Shown here piece after piece: positions 34,279 to 47,226 of a stretch of DNA of 64,000 bases. Within the stretch, counting starts at the first letter, position 1; every line of letters begins with the position of its first letter. A model generated the notes under the pieces. The model did not search any database, had not been told where the DNA came from, and saw nothing but the letters and a program-made list of their open reading frames with translations. The position numbers were made by a program, and so were the translations under genes. Origin of the DNA: Xiphophorus maculatus (lineage: Eukaryota > Chordata > Actinopteri > Cyprinodontiformes > Poeciliidae); the NCBI RefSeq assembly GCF_002775205.1, contig NC_036453.1, positions 7,839,103-7,903,102 on the forward strand. The letters are read 5' to 3'.

Positions 34279-37200
34279 ATGTCAACCGCCGGGTTCAACT
34301 CCCAGAACGGGACTGGGACGGGACAGACGTACACGAACGGTGAGTAACTTTTTAACGTGTGTGAAGGCGGTTCGTTTCGATGTAGCATGTGAGCTAACGC
34401 TGTTAGCTGGAGTCAGGAGACGTTTTGGACTGAGGTTACCCGTTAGCTGGCTTTACTTGGAGAGGTTGTAGCGTAAGCATGAGCTGTCAGGTTAACCCAT
34501 GATTAATCTCGACCCGATACCTAATTTAAGACGACAGAAATAGTTTCTGAAGAGTGAACTGAAGACTTCTAGAGCTGTAACAATTAGTTTTATTATTTAG
34601 ATTACATTATGAAGGTAGTGGAAAGGTTTCGGACTCAATGCGTCTCAAATGAGCAGTTAATTTATAACCTCGATAAACTTAATGTGTTGAGGAAAGGAAG
34701 TCATTATTCAGTAAAATGTTATCATATGTTTAAAAACATTAACATTCATATTCAAGACGCTCAGAAAGTGGTTGGGTTTTACTTTAGATTAGCTCTTTAG
34801 CTCATCAGCCAAACTGAAGCTATTCAGAAACATCCAGCTCGTCTTTTCCTCTTTTCTCCAGGGAGTTTCCACCAGAATAATTTGTCACACAGCCATGTTC
34901 CCCTCTATGGTTATTGGCTGGTTCTTTGTTGTGCAATAACAGAATATAGAGCCAAACAGGAGCAACTTGTGTTCTGCCTTTCTCTGTACATGTGGCAGTT
35001 TGGGGATGATCCACATGATTTCTTCCAGCCTGAGACATCATCTGATTATTTACACATTTTAATCACATTCCTTTGAGATCAGAAAAAATCTACACACACT
35101 TAGTGATTGCTGATGTAAGCATTCTGCAGCTTTTATTGTTGATGCATGAAAATAACTTTTCCTTTACTGCTGACTTTACACATCTCCAGTTTATTTCTTC
35201 TCCAAGCTTCATTTAAGACAAAATTCTCATTAATCTTTATATATTGCTTTGGATTTGACACCTGCTGTCTGTTAAAAACATCTTAAAGATGTCATGTTTG
35301 TGTACAGTGTGAGATCCTGTCGGCATTATCAGCCGCCGTATACTGGTTTCACAACATCACAAACTTTATTCAAAACATTTCAATCAAAATTTATTACAAA
35401 ATGCAATTAAATAGAAAAGCTAGATTTATTCCCACAGCCGCTGAATATTACAATACTTAAACAGTTTGATGAACACATGAGCAAAAATACAGGACAAAGT
35501 CAAAGTTAGCAGTGGTTTGAGTGATGAGTAATTTTCAGTCATAATACATAAGTATTTATTGAAAATGAGCTTACTTACTTAAATGAGCTTAGCCTTTAGT
35601 AAATGCTGCACTTCATGTTTTTACCACCGGAAACCTATCCAGACAGTGCGGCAGCCAGCTGATCAGCAGTGTGCAGCGACAGGTCGTCATTTTAAACTCC
35701 ATTCAGTCGAAGTGAAATTTACCACCTTCTTTTTTATGCTGGACAATAAAGAAGTTGGAATATATTGTTGTTTTCCATTAATATAACGGTAATGGCATCT
35801 TAACGCTCATTCTCAAATATCAATAAACTTTAAATTCTAATGAACATTTAACTCTGGAACTGAAGGACATTTTAAATATCCAAAATAAATAAACAAAAGA
35901 AACAACAAATAAAATGAATAATTAAAAAGCACCAGACTTTTATCACCCTGTTTTTGGTAGAAAGAAAACGATAAATCATTCAAATTGAAATTATTGAGAT
36001 CGTTTTAATTTATCAGGTGATTAATTTATTGATATTGCAACAATCCTTAATGTACCTGGTATATGTGTTTGATTTCTCCAGTCAGATTTGATGTGATTTT
36101 AAAACAGAACTTTGTCTATCAGGACAGAAAAACAGAGATAACAAAAGTATTGTTGAAGAATCCTTCTGTAAAATTATAAATGAATCAAAAGTTTCTTCCT
36201 GTGACTCATTTTTCCAGATTTTATTTCCAACACTTTTTATTATTTGTGACATAATGAGTGTCTGTTATCGCAGAGCGGCTGCCGAAAGTAATGTGACAAT
36301 AAGAACGAGCCACTTGGAGTGATTCCTGACGCAAATGAGTGACTGTGATTAGTTTTCATAATATTTATTATATTTAAATATTCATTATTTTAAAAACTGT
36401 ACTGCGTATCAGTGATGGTCTCGCAGTCAAACTTTTCAGTAATAATATTGTCTAAAGGCTAGTTTACCTTTGTAAATCCATACTGCGATTTGATTTGTGT
36501 GAAATTTCTGGAGGCATTGTTCTGATCTCATCCGATTGTCCTGGATGATAAATATATCTGAACCTAAAGATTTAGTTCATAAATGTTCTGCAAAGATGCA
36601 TAGAAATGAGAAACTGAATATTGTCCTTTTTTGTGTAATTGCTCTTTTCTTTTCTCTTGCATGTGTTGAGAGAGTCTTGGAGAACGGTAGCAAACTCCTT
36701 TTCAATTATGTTATAAATTTATAAACTGTAATCATTTGAAATGTTTCTCATCTTGTTGAAAATGCTTTAGATAATCTATCTGATGAGGTTTTATATCCTG
36801 TATTTATGAAACTGAGGGGAAAATGTCCAATAATGCTGATTCAGTAAAATAGTTTGATTGGCTGTGGTTTCAGATCCTGCTCAATTAAATCCCAGTAAGC
36901 AGATTAGACCTTTGGCTGCAGCTCAGCGGTCAGTTGATGCATTTTTGAGCGATTCTTGGATTGAATTTAACCTCTTTGGAAGAGTTTGGAGTTAATGTGA
37001 CCGGATTGGTCCATCTAAAACACAACTTTACTCTGAGAGATGAAACTTTAAGACGACAGTAAAGTACGTGATCAAACGTAGTGGGACTGAAACGATTAAT
37101 CTAATTAATCACGATTAATCGATCATTGAAATAATCCAACTAATTTAGTAATCGGTACATCATTAACTGGAGCATACAGGCCTTAAAAAGACAAACACTC

Positions 37201-40200
37201 AGCAGCAATAAAAACCAAAACTGTACAAAAATATAAACATTTAGCATTTCTTCATCTGTAAGTCTGTTCTACCCAGAACGACTCAAATTACATTTTTATC
37301 TTCGCCTGCTTTAAATTCAGTAAAAAACAAATATCGTATTAAGCACCTTCATAAGAGATTTATTAATTTAATAAAAAATAATCAGCAGATTATTAGACAG
37401 TATTTCTTTAGCTGCAGATGCATCTTTTGGTACAAATAAATGTTATGATGTTGCATTTTATCCAATAAAATGTAAAAATGTTTTTCTTATTTGTATCATC
37501 TAATTGATTTCTAATAAAGTGTAAAAAGGGCTGAAGTGTTTAAATTAAAAAATCTGCAAAATGTGACGATTTCTTATCCGAATAATTGATTACTAAAACG
37601 GTCTTCAGTTGCAGCCCTAAAATCTGGGTCAGTGAGGACTTTTGAGTTTCTGCGTTTGTTGTTTTGAGTAGCAGAAAAGTTTAATTTTTAACAAGTAGGG
37701 GTGGGTGCATCGATTTATCAGGCAGACGATTTATTGCCTCAGATTTCCTTAATTTTGGGCGATTGGCCGATACTGTCATGTGAGGCCGATATTTTCTACC
37801 TCAGCTAAGGTCTAAAAATCATCTGCTCTGCAGTGAGAGGTACGACTGACGAGTTTACAGATGTTGGCAACTCAGCGTTTATTGCTATATTTAGTAGGAA
37901 TGCACTGATTGCAGTTTTCTGTTCTATCCCCAGTTACCGATTGTTTAAAATTTTTTTAAACTGACCAGCTAATTTCGATTTTGGCTGAAATAATTTTTTT
38001 CTGTCTGAAATGTTGCTAAATATAGCAAGAAAGTTGCTGAGTTAATATTTGTTAACTGCAAACATTTGGACCTGAGCTGAGCCGGTCCGTCAGTCAAACC
38101 TTTCCCTGCAGAGCAAAAGGCGACAGCGGCTGATTTTTAGACCTTTGCTGAGGTAGAAAAGATCGGCCGATCTCCTAAAAGTATGGAAATCAGCGCCGAT
38201 AAGTCGGTGCACAACTGATATTTAACAGCATTGCAGACGAAGAATTGGTATCAGCCAAGCTCTGAATTGGCTTGTTGAAGGTCGGTAAACTCGGTGCCTT
38301 CCTAACAGTCTTCATTTGTTTTTCTCCTGATCTGCAGGTCCGTCACAGAATCCCGTTGCTCTGCAGCAGCCGCCGGGGGTCGGCTACGGCATGAATCACC
38401 AGCCGGCCTACAACCCGATGCAGACCAAAGTGTTGGGCCCTCCCAGCCCCGCTCTGTACGCTTCTGGGCCGTACCAGCCGGTTCCGCCCGGCCCACAGTT
38501 AGGCTCCTACCCTCCGCCGCCGGCCCAGCCTCTGCTGACCCGGCCGCCGATCGGCGTTCTCCCGTCCCACACCCCCCCTCAGTCCGCCAGTCCGGGCCCA
38601 GGGCCCCGACAGGCCCAGGCCACGCCCCCAGCTCAGGCCACGCCCCCTCCTCCTGCTGTCACCTCCACCAGCTACTACACCGGCCCTCCAGCGTGGCAGT
38701 ACGCTGCTCCCCGGGGCCCCGCGCCCAATCATGTGAATCCAGCTGCTGCTGCGCCGCCCCACATGTCCCACGGCTCCGCCCAGCCGCCGGGCCCAGGAGC
38801 CCCGCCCACCTCCATACACGGATACCCTCAGCCAGGTAGGAGCACTCCGACGAGGCCGATAACGGCGGGGCCCACGCCGGAGGGGCCCACGCTAACTATC
38901 CGCCTTACAGTTTAATTCCAGGCATATTTGCTCTGGGTTGGTGAAACAAAGTCCAGCTGACACAGATTAGCCTGAAGTGATGAATTATCTTGTTCAGTTT
39001 CTATAAAACCAAAGCAGCTTAAACTGCTCATTCAGGCTCCATCGCTGCTTAGTCACTGCCAGTTTCTGCAAACAAGACAATGAAGAAGATTGTGCTGATT
39101 TATTAGACACTTTTATATTTGAGACCCAGAGGTGATGAAGATTCAAATGGACACAAACCAGCTGCTTAAATGTTGTATGGCTGAAAAGATTAAAAGTATT
39201 AATCAGGATTAATCGATTATTATAATAATCAACTAATTTAGTAATTGATTAATCAGATATAGACCAAAAACGGCCATTTGCTGAACGAACACGACACTTG
39301 GAGCTGTAATTAATTAGACTGTATGGCATAATAATAATGCAAAAACAGATTCTCAAAGATCAATCAACTTTAAATTCTAATGAATATTTAAAAGTGGAAC
39401 TGGAAGACATTTTAAATATCCAAAATAAATAAACAAAGTGATAAATTATGAAGTCTCTGTAAATAAAATTATTCTAATAAAAAAAGATTAGTTGAAACCA
39501 AAAAACCAAAGTGAAAATGTTTATCATTTAAATAGAAAGAGAACAAAAGCAATAAATCATGTAAATGGAAATTGAGTTTGTTTTATCATGTGATTAATTG
39601 ATTTATTGTGACAAGCTTATTAAAGCGAATAGTTTTATCTTCCCCTGCTTCACTGTGTATTATAATAATGTTTAGTTTTCAGCGCTGAAAACTAAAACTG
39701 TAATTACTCTGATTGTAACATGATCTGAAGATACGCGTCTCTGCAGCCTGATACGTTGGAGCTGGACGTTGACCTCTGCTCCAACAGCGAACATGTTGGC
39801 CGGCGGCCCTCCCAGTTACATACACACACACACACACACGCCTACACAAACCCATCCCCCCACACACACCAACACACACACACACACACACGCAGACACG
39901 TTCAGTCAATCTCTGGACAAAGTCCGGATCAAACTCTGATCTGATCTGAATTAAAATCATATATTTTAAGTTTTATTTTCAGTTTCTGCTTCATATATTT
40001 GTGATAAAAATAGGAAACAAAAGCCACAAACGGAGATGAGAAATTTCTGTTGCGCATCACAGATTGTGTCATTTCTGCCCACAGCGCATAAAGTTCGCTG
40101 AGAATGTTGTGATTATTATTTTCTAAATCACATGAATCCATCAGAAGATGCAGAAAGTTGTTCCACTATCTGAGAAGTTATTGGTACTTATGTTAATAAT

Positions 40201-43200
40201 CTGTCAGTATTTAGTTTTTTTTTACTTCATAGTTTCAATAAAACCGTCACTCTGGGCCAGGATTAGATTATAAAGTTAGTCAAATTATTCTGGTGTCTTG
40301 GTGTTTACACAAGTTGATTTATGACATAATCATATTGAAAATTGAAGCTTCATTTATACTCTAATAAGAATAAGCAATAAATTTGATGAGTTATGTATCT
40401 TTAACATTTTCGACAAACCGTAATTTTGAAAAAAACTGCAGACATTTAACACAAAGTACCAAGTAGTTAGTGGTGTAAACATTATTTTTTATTATTTTAC
40501 AAAAGTCCTAACTGGAAGTTTTGCCTGTTTTTCCTTGTCTGAGCCTGATGATTAATATATTTTAGTTATCATTTTGGCTGTTTTGATTATTTATTTAAAA
40601 TATCTTACAGTTTCAGAGTTAAATATTTTTAGAAATTAAAGTTTATTGATCCTAGAGACACTGTACTTGAATTATTCTGCTGTAATTAGTTTAAAATAGA
40701 TTCAAAACAACAATATTATTGTTTAAAACAATATTTTTTCTAAATTTATTATGGCAGGTTACATATTATAAAATGTCCTATTTTGATTTATAAACTTCAA
40801 CAAAAAATTTAAATATACCCAAATTTTGATTTTAATTAAAAAGAAATTGCTCATTGCTCCAAATAATGTCATTATTTTTCTATTTTCCTCTTTATGGAGT
40901 CCAACAAGCTGATATATTTTCAAAGTATTGTTGTAAGTTTTCATTGGATGAGAAATAAGTTGAAGTGTTTTGCCTGTAAAATGTGTCTGATTAAAAAAGA
41001 AGCGGTGCTGATATAAATGTAAATCATCTCTGTGTTCACTGGGTTGTAAAGATGATTATTGGCACTAAATGCAGCTCTAGATCTGCTTCATTCCAAGATT
41101 TTTTCAACTGGAAACTGAAACACTAGCCTTACTGTAACATCAATAAAATATAGTATTTTTAACTCATGTTTCAATAAGCTAATGGGTGATAGCAGATTTT
41201 TTCCCCTCTAAATAAACAAGATATCTTATTTAGAAAAATGTAATAGTTTTTTTTCTCTATGGGAAAATGTCAAAGATGATCAGAAAAAGTTATTAATGAT
41301 AAATTTTTTCCAGGCACCGCTCCTCCACCGATGAACCCTCCGCCTCCCCACACATACCAGCCCAACAGGCCCGCCTACGGTCCTCCACCCACAGCGCCCC
41401 CTGCTGGACCCCCAGGAGCCACTGGCACACCTCCACCTCCCAAAGTTGATGGTGGGTTTAGCATCCGCTTGGTTTCAATCCCACTGTTGCTCGTAAAGAT
41501 TTAACTTGTTAACAATTCAGTGTTTTGTATTGTAAGTTTTAGAGATTGGTAAGAACAGAGTAGAATATGAAATGATCTGAAAAGTGTGGTGTGCATTTGT
41601 ACTCGGGCCCAATTTAGCCAGAGTTGGGTAGTAACAGTTACATTTACTCAGTTACATTTACTTGAGTAACTTTTTGGAAAAAATGTACTTTTAGGAGTAT
41701 TTTTACTACACTGTACTTTTAACGTTTACCTAAATTTTATTTTGAAGTATTTCTGCTCTTGCTGGAGTAAAATGATTTTTCTACCCACTGAATGAAAATC
41801 AAACATGTTTTGACCAGAAATCCACCAGACACACACCTGCAGTTTCTGTTAAAGTCAGACGTAAATCCAGAACTTAAAAAGTGAAATGCTCTTCCTCCAG
41901 TCTGATGGAGTTTAAGGTTTTTTGCAGGAAAAGTCTCAGGATTTCAGTCTGTGGGAGGTCGCAGCTGTGGACTAGAAAGTTCTGATTTAATTAGGCTGAA
42001 CACAGCACACTTTCAAAATATCATTTTCTTTTTACATCACAAATATGTACAGCCTTGAGTTGGCCTGTCTTATAAAGTTTTGTTAACGTGCATCAAAGTT
42101 CACATGTGTTTGTGACGAAACTTAAAATGTTTAAGGGGTGTGAATACTTTTAGGTCAAGAAGCCGTGATCGTTACATAATGAGTTGTTTTAGGAGCAGAG
42201 TGAACTTTAGGCAGGAGTGTTCATGTGGAGGTTGATCCGCTGTTTGGTTTCGTGAAGCAGGTCCAGTTTGTCTCTGATTATAAATCGACAGCTCCTTCTG
42301 TCCTGACCTTGTCCGTCCCTCTTTTTGTTCCCCCTCCTCATCCTTATCGAGGCCAGCTCAGTCCTGGGGGGCTGCCAGCAGCGCCCGGCCCCCCACTGAG
42401 CCCGACACCCAGGAAGGAGATGTTGAATGTCCAGGTGTGGCCAGGTCATGAGTGTTGCTGTGTTTGCTGTTCTGTGCTGTTTGGATCCTCCAGTCATCTT
42501 CCATCCTGTGTTCTGGTGGTCAAACTTCAGCCAATTAGCTTTGTTTTATTAGCAGAATGTCTTTAAATAAACCCCATGTAGAAAGTTTCAGTCACCTTTA
42601 GTTTCCATAGCTGTGTTCTTCATTGTTACTTTGTTTTAGGGCTGCAACGGTTATTTTAGTAATCGATTACTCTGTATTTTAAAAATTGGCTCACTCTGCA
42701 GATTTGTTATACAGTATAAGAAATGCAAATATATGCAAATATAACAACTAAATTCCTTTTTTAAGTAAGAAAATAAACATTTCATTGCGTAAAATATTTT
42801 CCCAGAAGTTATTGTGATAAATGATGATATTGTTGTTTTGCAACCATTTTCAAGAAATATTATTGTAATTAGAATTTAAAGTTTATTGATCTTTGAGAAT
42901 CTGTTCTTGCATTATAATTATACTAATGAACATTTAACACTGAAACATTTTAAATATCCAAAATAAATAAACAAAACACAACAAATAAACTGCCTTTAAA
43001 AAATGTTTAGTTGAGACCAAAACACCAGACTGAAAACTTTTAAGATCCAGTTTTTGTTAGAAAAAGAAAAGTGATAAAAGTGCAGATGGAAATTATTGAG
43101 CTTGTTTTAATTTGTCATGTGATTAATTGATTGATTATTGCTTGTTGTGACAGGGCTTTTAAAATGCAATCACAGAATCTGAACCAGATGAAACTAAAAA

Positions 43201-46200
43201 GCTGATTGTTGTTTTTATCTTAAATGCAAAATATACAGATTTTTGTACGGTTTTGGATTTTGAATATTTTTATTTTTTTTAGTCTGCGTACTCCAGTTAA
43301 TAATTAATCGATTAATAAATTAGTTATTAAATTATGTCACTAATCGATTAATCGTTGCAGCCCGGCGGTTTGAGTCCATCTGCAGTTTTTATTGCCTCTG
43401 GGTTGGAAACATTCAGGTGTCTAACAGATGAAACCCCGTCTGCTGTTTTTGTTCCAGGAGATGTTGCAGGAAACGGCCCACAGGCACCAAACAGCTACAA
43501 TCACGTTGACAACAGAATGGGTACGGCTTCCTCTGGCTCCGACACAAACCACTTTCACATTTCACATTCGCCAAGTTACAGCAGGGAAACGTTCAGACAT
43601 TTTGTTGCTTTTGTCTAATCTTCATTACCATCGATTAAAAATACTTCTAGTAAAGAATAACTTGTTTTTGCATCTTCTCTGAAGTCAACCAGCTTTTCTA
43701 CAAAATAATTTATAATTTTATGAAATGACCAGATCCTTTATTTCTTAAACTGCTGTCCCAGTAGACACGGCCCAGCATCAGTTTGACGACATAACTCAGA
43801 AACGGCTGTAGATGGTGATAATACACAGATTAATGTGAGGCATAAGTGTGTTTTTTCCACTGCTTCTCAGGAATTAGACCTGTAAAAATAACAGCTTTAC
43901 CATAAATCGTCCCAGAGATTATTGCGATAAACAATAATTTTACTTTGAGACAATTTTCCAGTAAAATAATGGTAATGGCATAATAATGCAAGAACACATT
44001 CTCAAACATCAAACTTTAAATTCTCATCAGGATTTCCGCCAGAAACCAGCTGAGCCCGTTGGAAGGTGCAAATAAAGCCTGGTGGCCCGCCAGGCTCATG
44101 AAACTCTAATGAACCCTAGTCACTGGAACTGGAGGGAACTTTAAATATCCAAAATAAACAAAACAGAAACAGCAAATAAAATTAATTATAAAGTCTCAGT
44201 AAATAAAATTATCCTTCTAAAAGGTTTAGTTGCAACCAAAACAGACTGAAGAGAAAAGCCATAAATCAAATGGAGATTAATTTATTTATTTATGCTGTTA
44301 GTGGATTTATTGTGACAAGTCACTAATTCTCCTGGTCTAAATGTTTTTGTTGTTTACCTCAGCTGGTGCAGCTCAGCCGGGCCCGCCTGGTCGGCATTTG
44401 GGCCACTACCCGTCCCTGCCCCCCGGGTACCAGAACACCTTGGCGCCGCCTCCCTCCTCCCTTCACCCGGCGCTCCAAGCCGCCACGCAGCCGTACATTC
44501 AGGGACCTCAGCCGTACCAACAGGTGAGGGAACGTCGCCTCTCAGTCACAGATTCAGTTCATTTTCTCGCAGATCGGCTCTGAAAAGCTAAAAGTGCTGC
44601 TGTCAGCCAAGCTGAACATGGAGCATTTTTAAAAATCATTATTATTGTCTCTGTGAGGGAGCCAGGGGGCCTGTAGGCCAGGGAGCCTGTAGGCCAGGGA
44701 GCCTGTAGGCCAGGGGGCCTGGAGGCCAGGGGACCAGGGGGCCTGGAGGCCAGGGGACCAGGGGGCCTGGAGGCCAGGGGACCAGGGGGCCTGGAGGCCA
44801 GGGGACCAGGAGGCCTGGAGGCCAGGGAACCAGGGGGCCTGGAGGCCAGGGGACCAGGAGGCCTGGAGGCCAGGGGACCAGGAGGCCTGGAGGCCAGGGA
44901 ACCAGGGGGCTGGAATTGAGAAGCTCTGGATTAAAGTCTGAATTGTGACCTTGTTCCTCTAGACCTCCTCTCTAAATTACACGTATAACTTCCAAATTAA
45001 AAATAAGTTCAGATATCTAATTGGAACAGAAAGCAAGATGTGGTAAAAATACTTCATGACAAGTCATAATTTATTTAAGATGATCAGTAATTAATTGTAG
45101 ATATTTTGAATTAAAATCTTCATGCAACTGAATGGTAATTATGACTTCTTTTATAATAGTCAGAATATAATCAGAGATATCAAATATGTATTTTGTCTAG
45201 TCAAAAATATTTTAATTAAGTAATATTTCTAGTCAGAGTATTTTCTGATGTCTGGAAAGTGTGTTGAGGTTGGTTTTTATGTTAAAACTGCTTGCCATAC
45301 GAGGAATGTTTTAGTTTATAGTTTCACCGTCTCCCAGCAGCCTGGCGGTCCCGGTCCGGACCAGCTGAGCCCGTCGATGGCGGCCATGAGCCTGCAGTCC
45401 GGCACGCCGGAGGCTCTGAGAGTGGTCAACCTGCTGCAGGAGAGGAACCTGCTGCCGCCAGCGCCGGTCCCCGCCCCGACGCCCTGCCTCACCCAGGACC
45501 TGCAGAAGCTCAACTGCAGCCCAGAGTAAGGCGAGACGGACGGCATGCAGCACCTCCTGCGGTTACACCTTTGGCTCTGATTGCTCCGTTTGTTCCTCCA
45601 GGGTTTTCCGTTGCACGCTGACCAGCATCCCTCAGACCCAGTCTCTGCTGAATAAAGCCAAACTGCCGCTGGGCCTGCTGCTGCACCCCTTCAAAGACCT
45701 CTCGGTAACTCCCAGGTCGTTTCTGATGCTCAGTCTGGACTCGTTTCTGAGTCGTTTGGAGATGAAACTGGTTTCTCTACGTCATGTGAAACAGTTGGAA
45801 GAACAAGAGGCAGAGCATTGTTGCAAACTTCACCTTGTTGGCATTTAAAGTGGGGGGAAATATTTTGATTGTTATTCTAACCAGCCTGAATTTAGTCACT
45901 GCACTGCAAAAATACAAATATCCTTGGACAAAAATAACTTTTAACAAGATAAATGAGCTGGTTTTGGGTCAATAATTCCTTAATATTCATAAAATAATGC
46001 ACTTTAACTTTTTCCAATCACAAAACTACCGAAGCATTTTGAATTTAGTTTTACTTTATCAGGTATTTTAAAATAATTAAATTGTGTTTCTCTTACTTCT
46101 TTTCAGAAAATTTGTAAAATAAAATAATTGTTGAAATGTGAACAGTTATATGATTTTTACAAGATTAAATGAAACATGAAAGCTACAGCTGTAAATATTC

Positions 46201-47190
46201 TTGTTATTGGTGAGATAAACATTACATATTGGACTTTTAAGGATCAAACATGAATATTAATTGTATAAACTGAAAATACAAACTGTGATGTTTTCACAAC
46301 TTATGACAAAACTGAACACAAAACGACTCATTTGATTTGTTTTTCTTGTGTTTGTATGAATGCAGCAGCTTCCTGTGGTGACGTCCAGCACCATAGTGCG
46401 GTGTCGGTCCTGCAGAACCTACATCAACCCGTTTGTTTCCTTTCTGGACCAGAGGAGATGGAAATGCAACTTGTGCTATCGAGTAAATGATGGTGAGAAA
46501 ATGCTTAGAAACCATGACTAGAGTCACACTGCATTGATCTATTTTATCTGAACATTATTCTCAAAAATGTCCATTTTAATGTGAAACCTTTAATGGGTTT
46601 CATGTTTTTGTGTTTTAGTCCCAGAAGAGTTTATGTATAACCCGGTCAGCAGATCATACGGCGAACCGCACAAAAGACCAGAAGTCCAGAATGCCACTAT
46701 TGAGTTCATCGCTCCTTCAGAATACATGGCGAGTTAAAATCAATTTTTATTACTGCATTAATGTCTGAGGAACAATAATTTTAATAAGTCTGTTTTTACA
46801 GAGAGTTTTGCCTCCATGAGGGCGACAATGACAGATTAACTTGACATGAAATAGTTTGAAAAACAGACAAAATGAGCATGAAAAGAAAGAAAATAACATA
46901 AATACTGCTGAGAAAATGTTGTGTAAAAACTCAACAAATACAATTTCAATAATCAGATATGAAAATCCTTAAAGTAAAATCACAAAAAAGACAAATTTAA
47001 TACATTAATTCCAATAAAAAATAAATGAGATATTTTTATAAAATAAAACTCAATTCTGTGGTAGAAATAAAAAATCTACAATCTTTATAAATGCTAAAGA
47101 TTTAGCATTTTTAAATGGCATCAGACCAAACCTTTTCTAATGTTATTATAATTATATTATTATTTGTAAATGTTATTTGTTAATTAATTA

Positions 47191-47226
<36 letters not shown>

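Noticed and set aside
38499-38819. 106-aa frame on the minus strand opposite sec24a exon 2
   Set aside because: Shadow of the GC-rich, proline-coding exon on the other strand.
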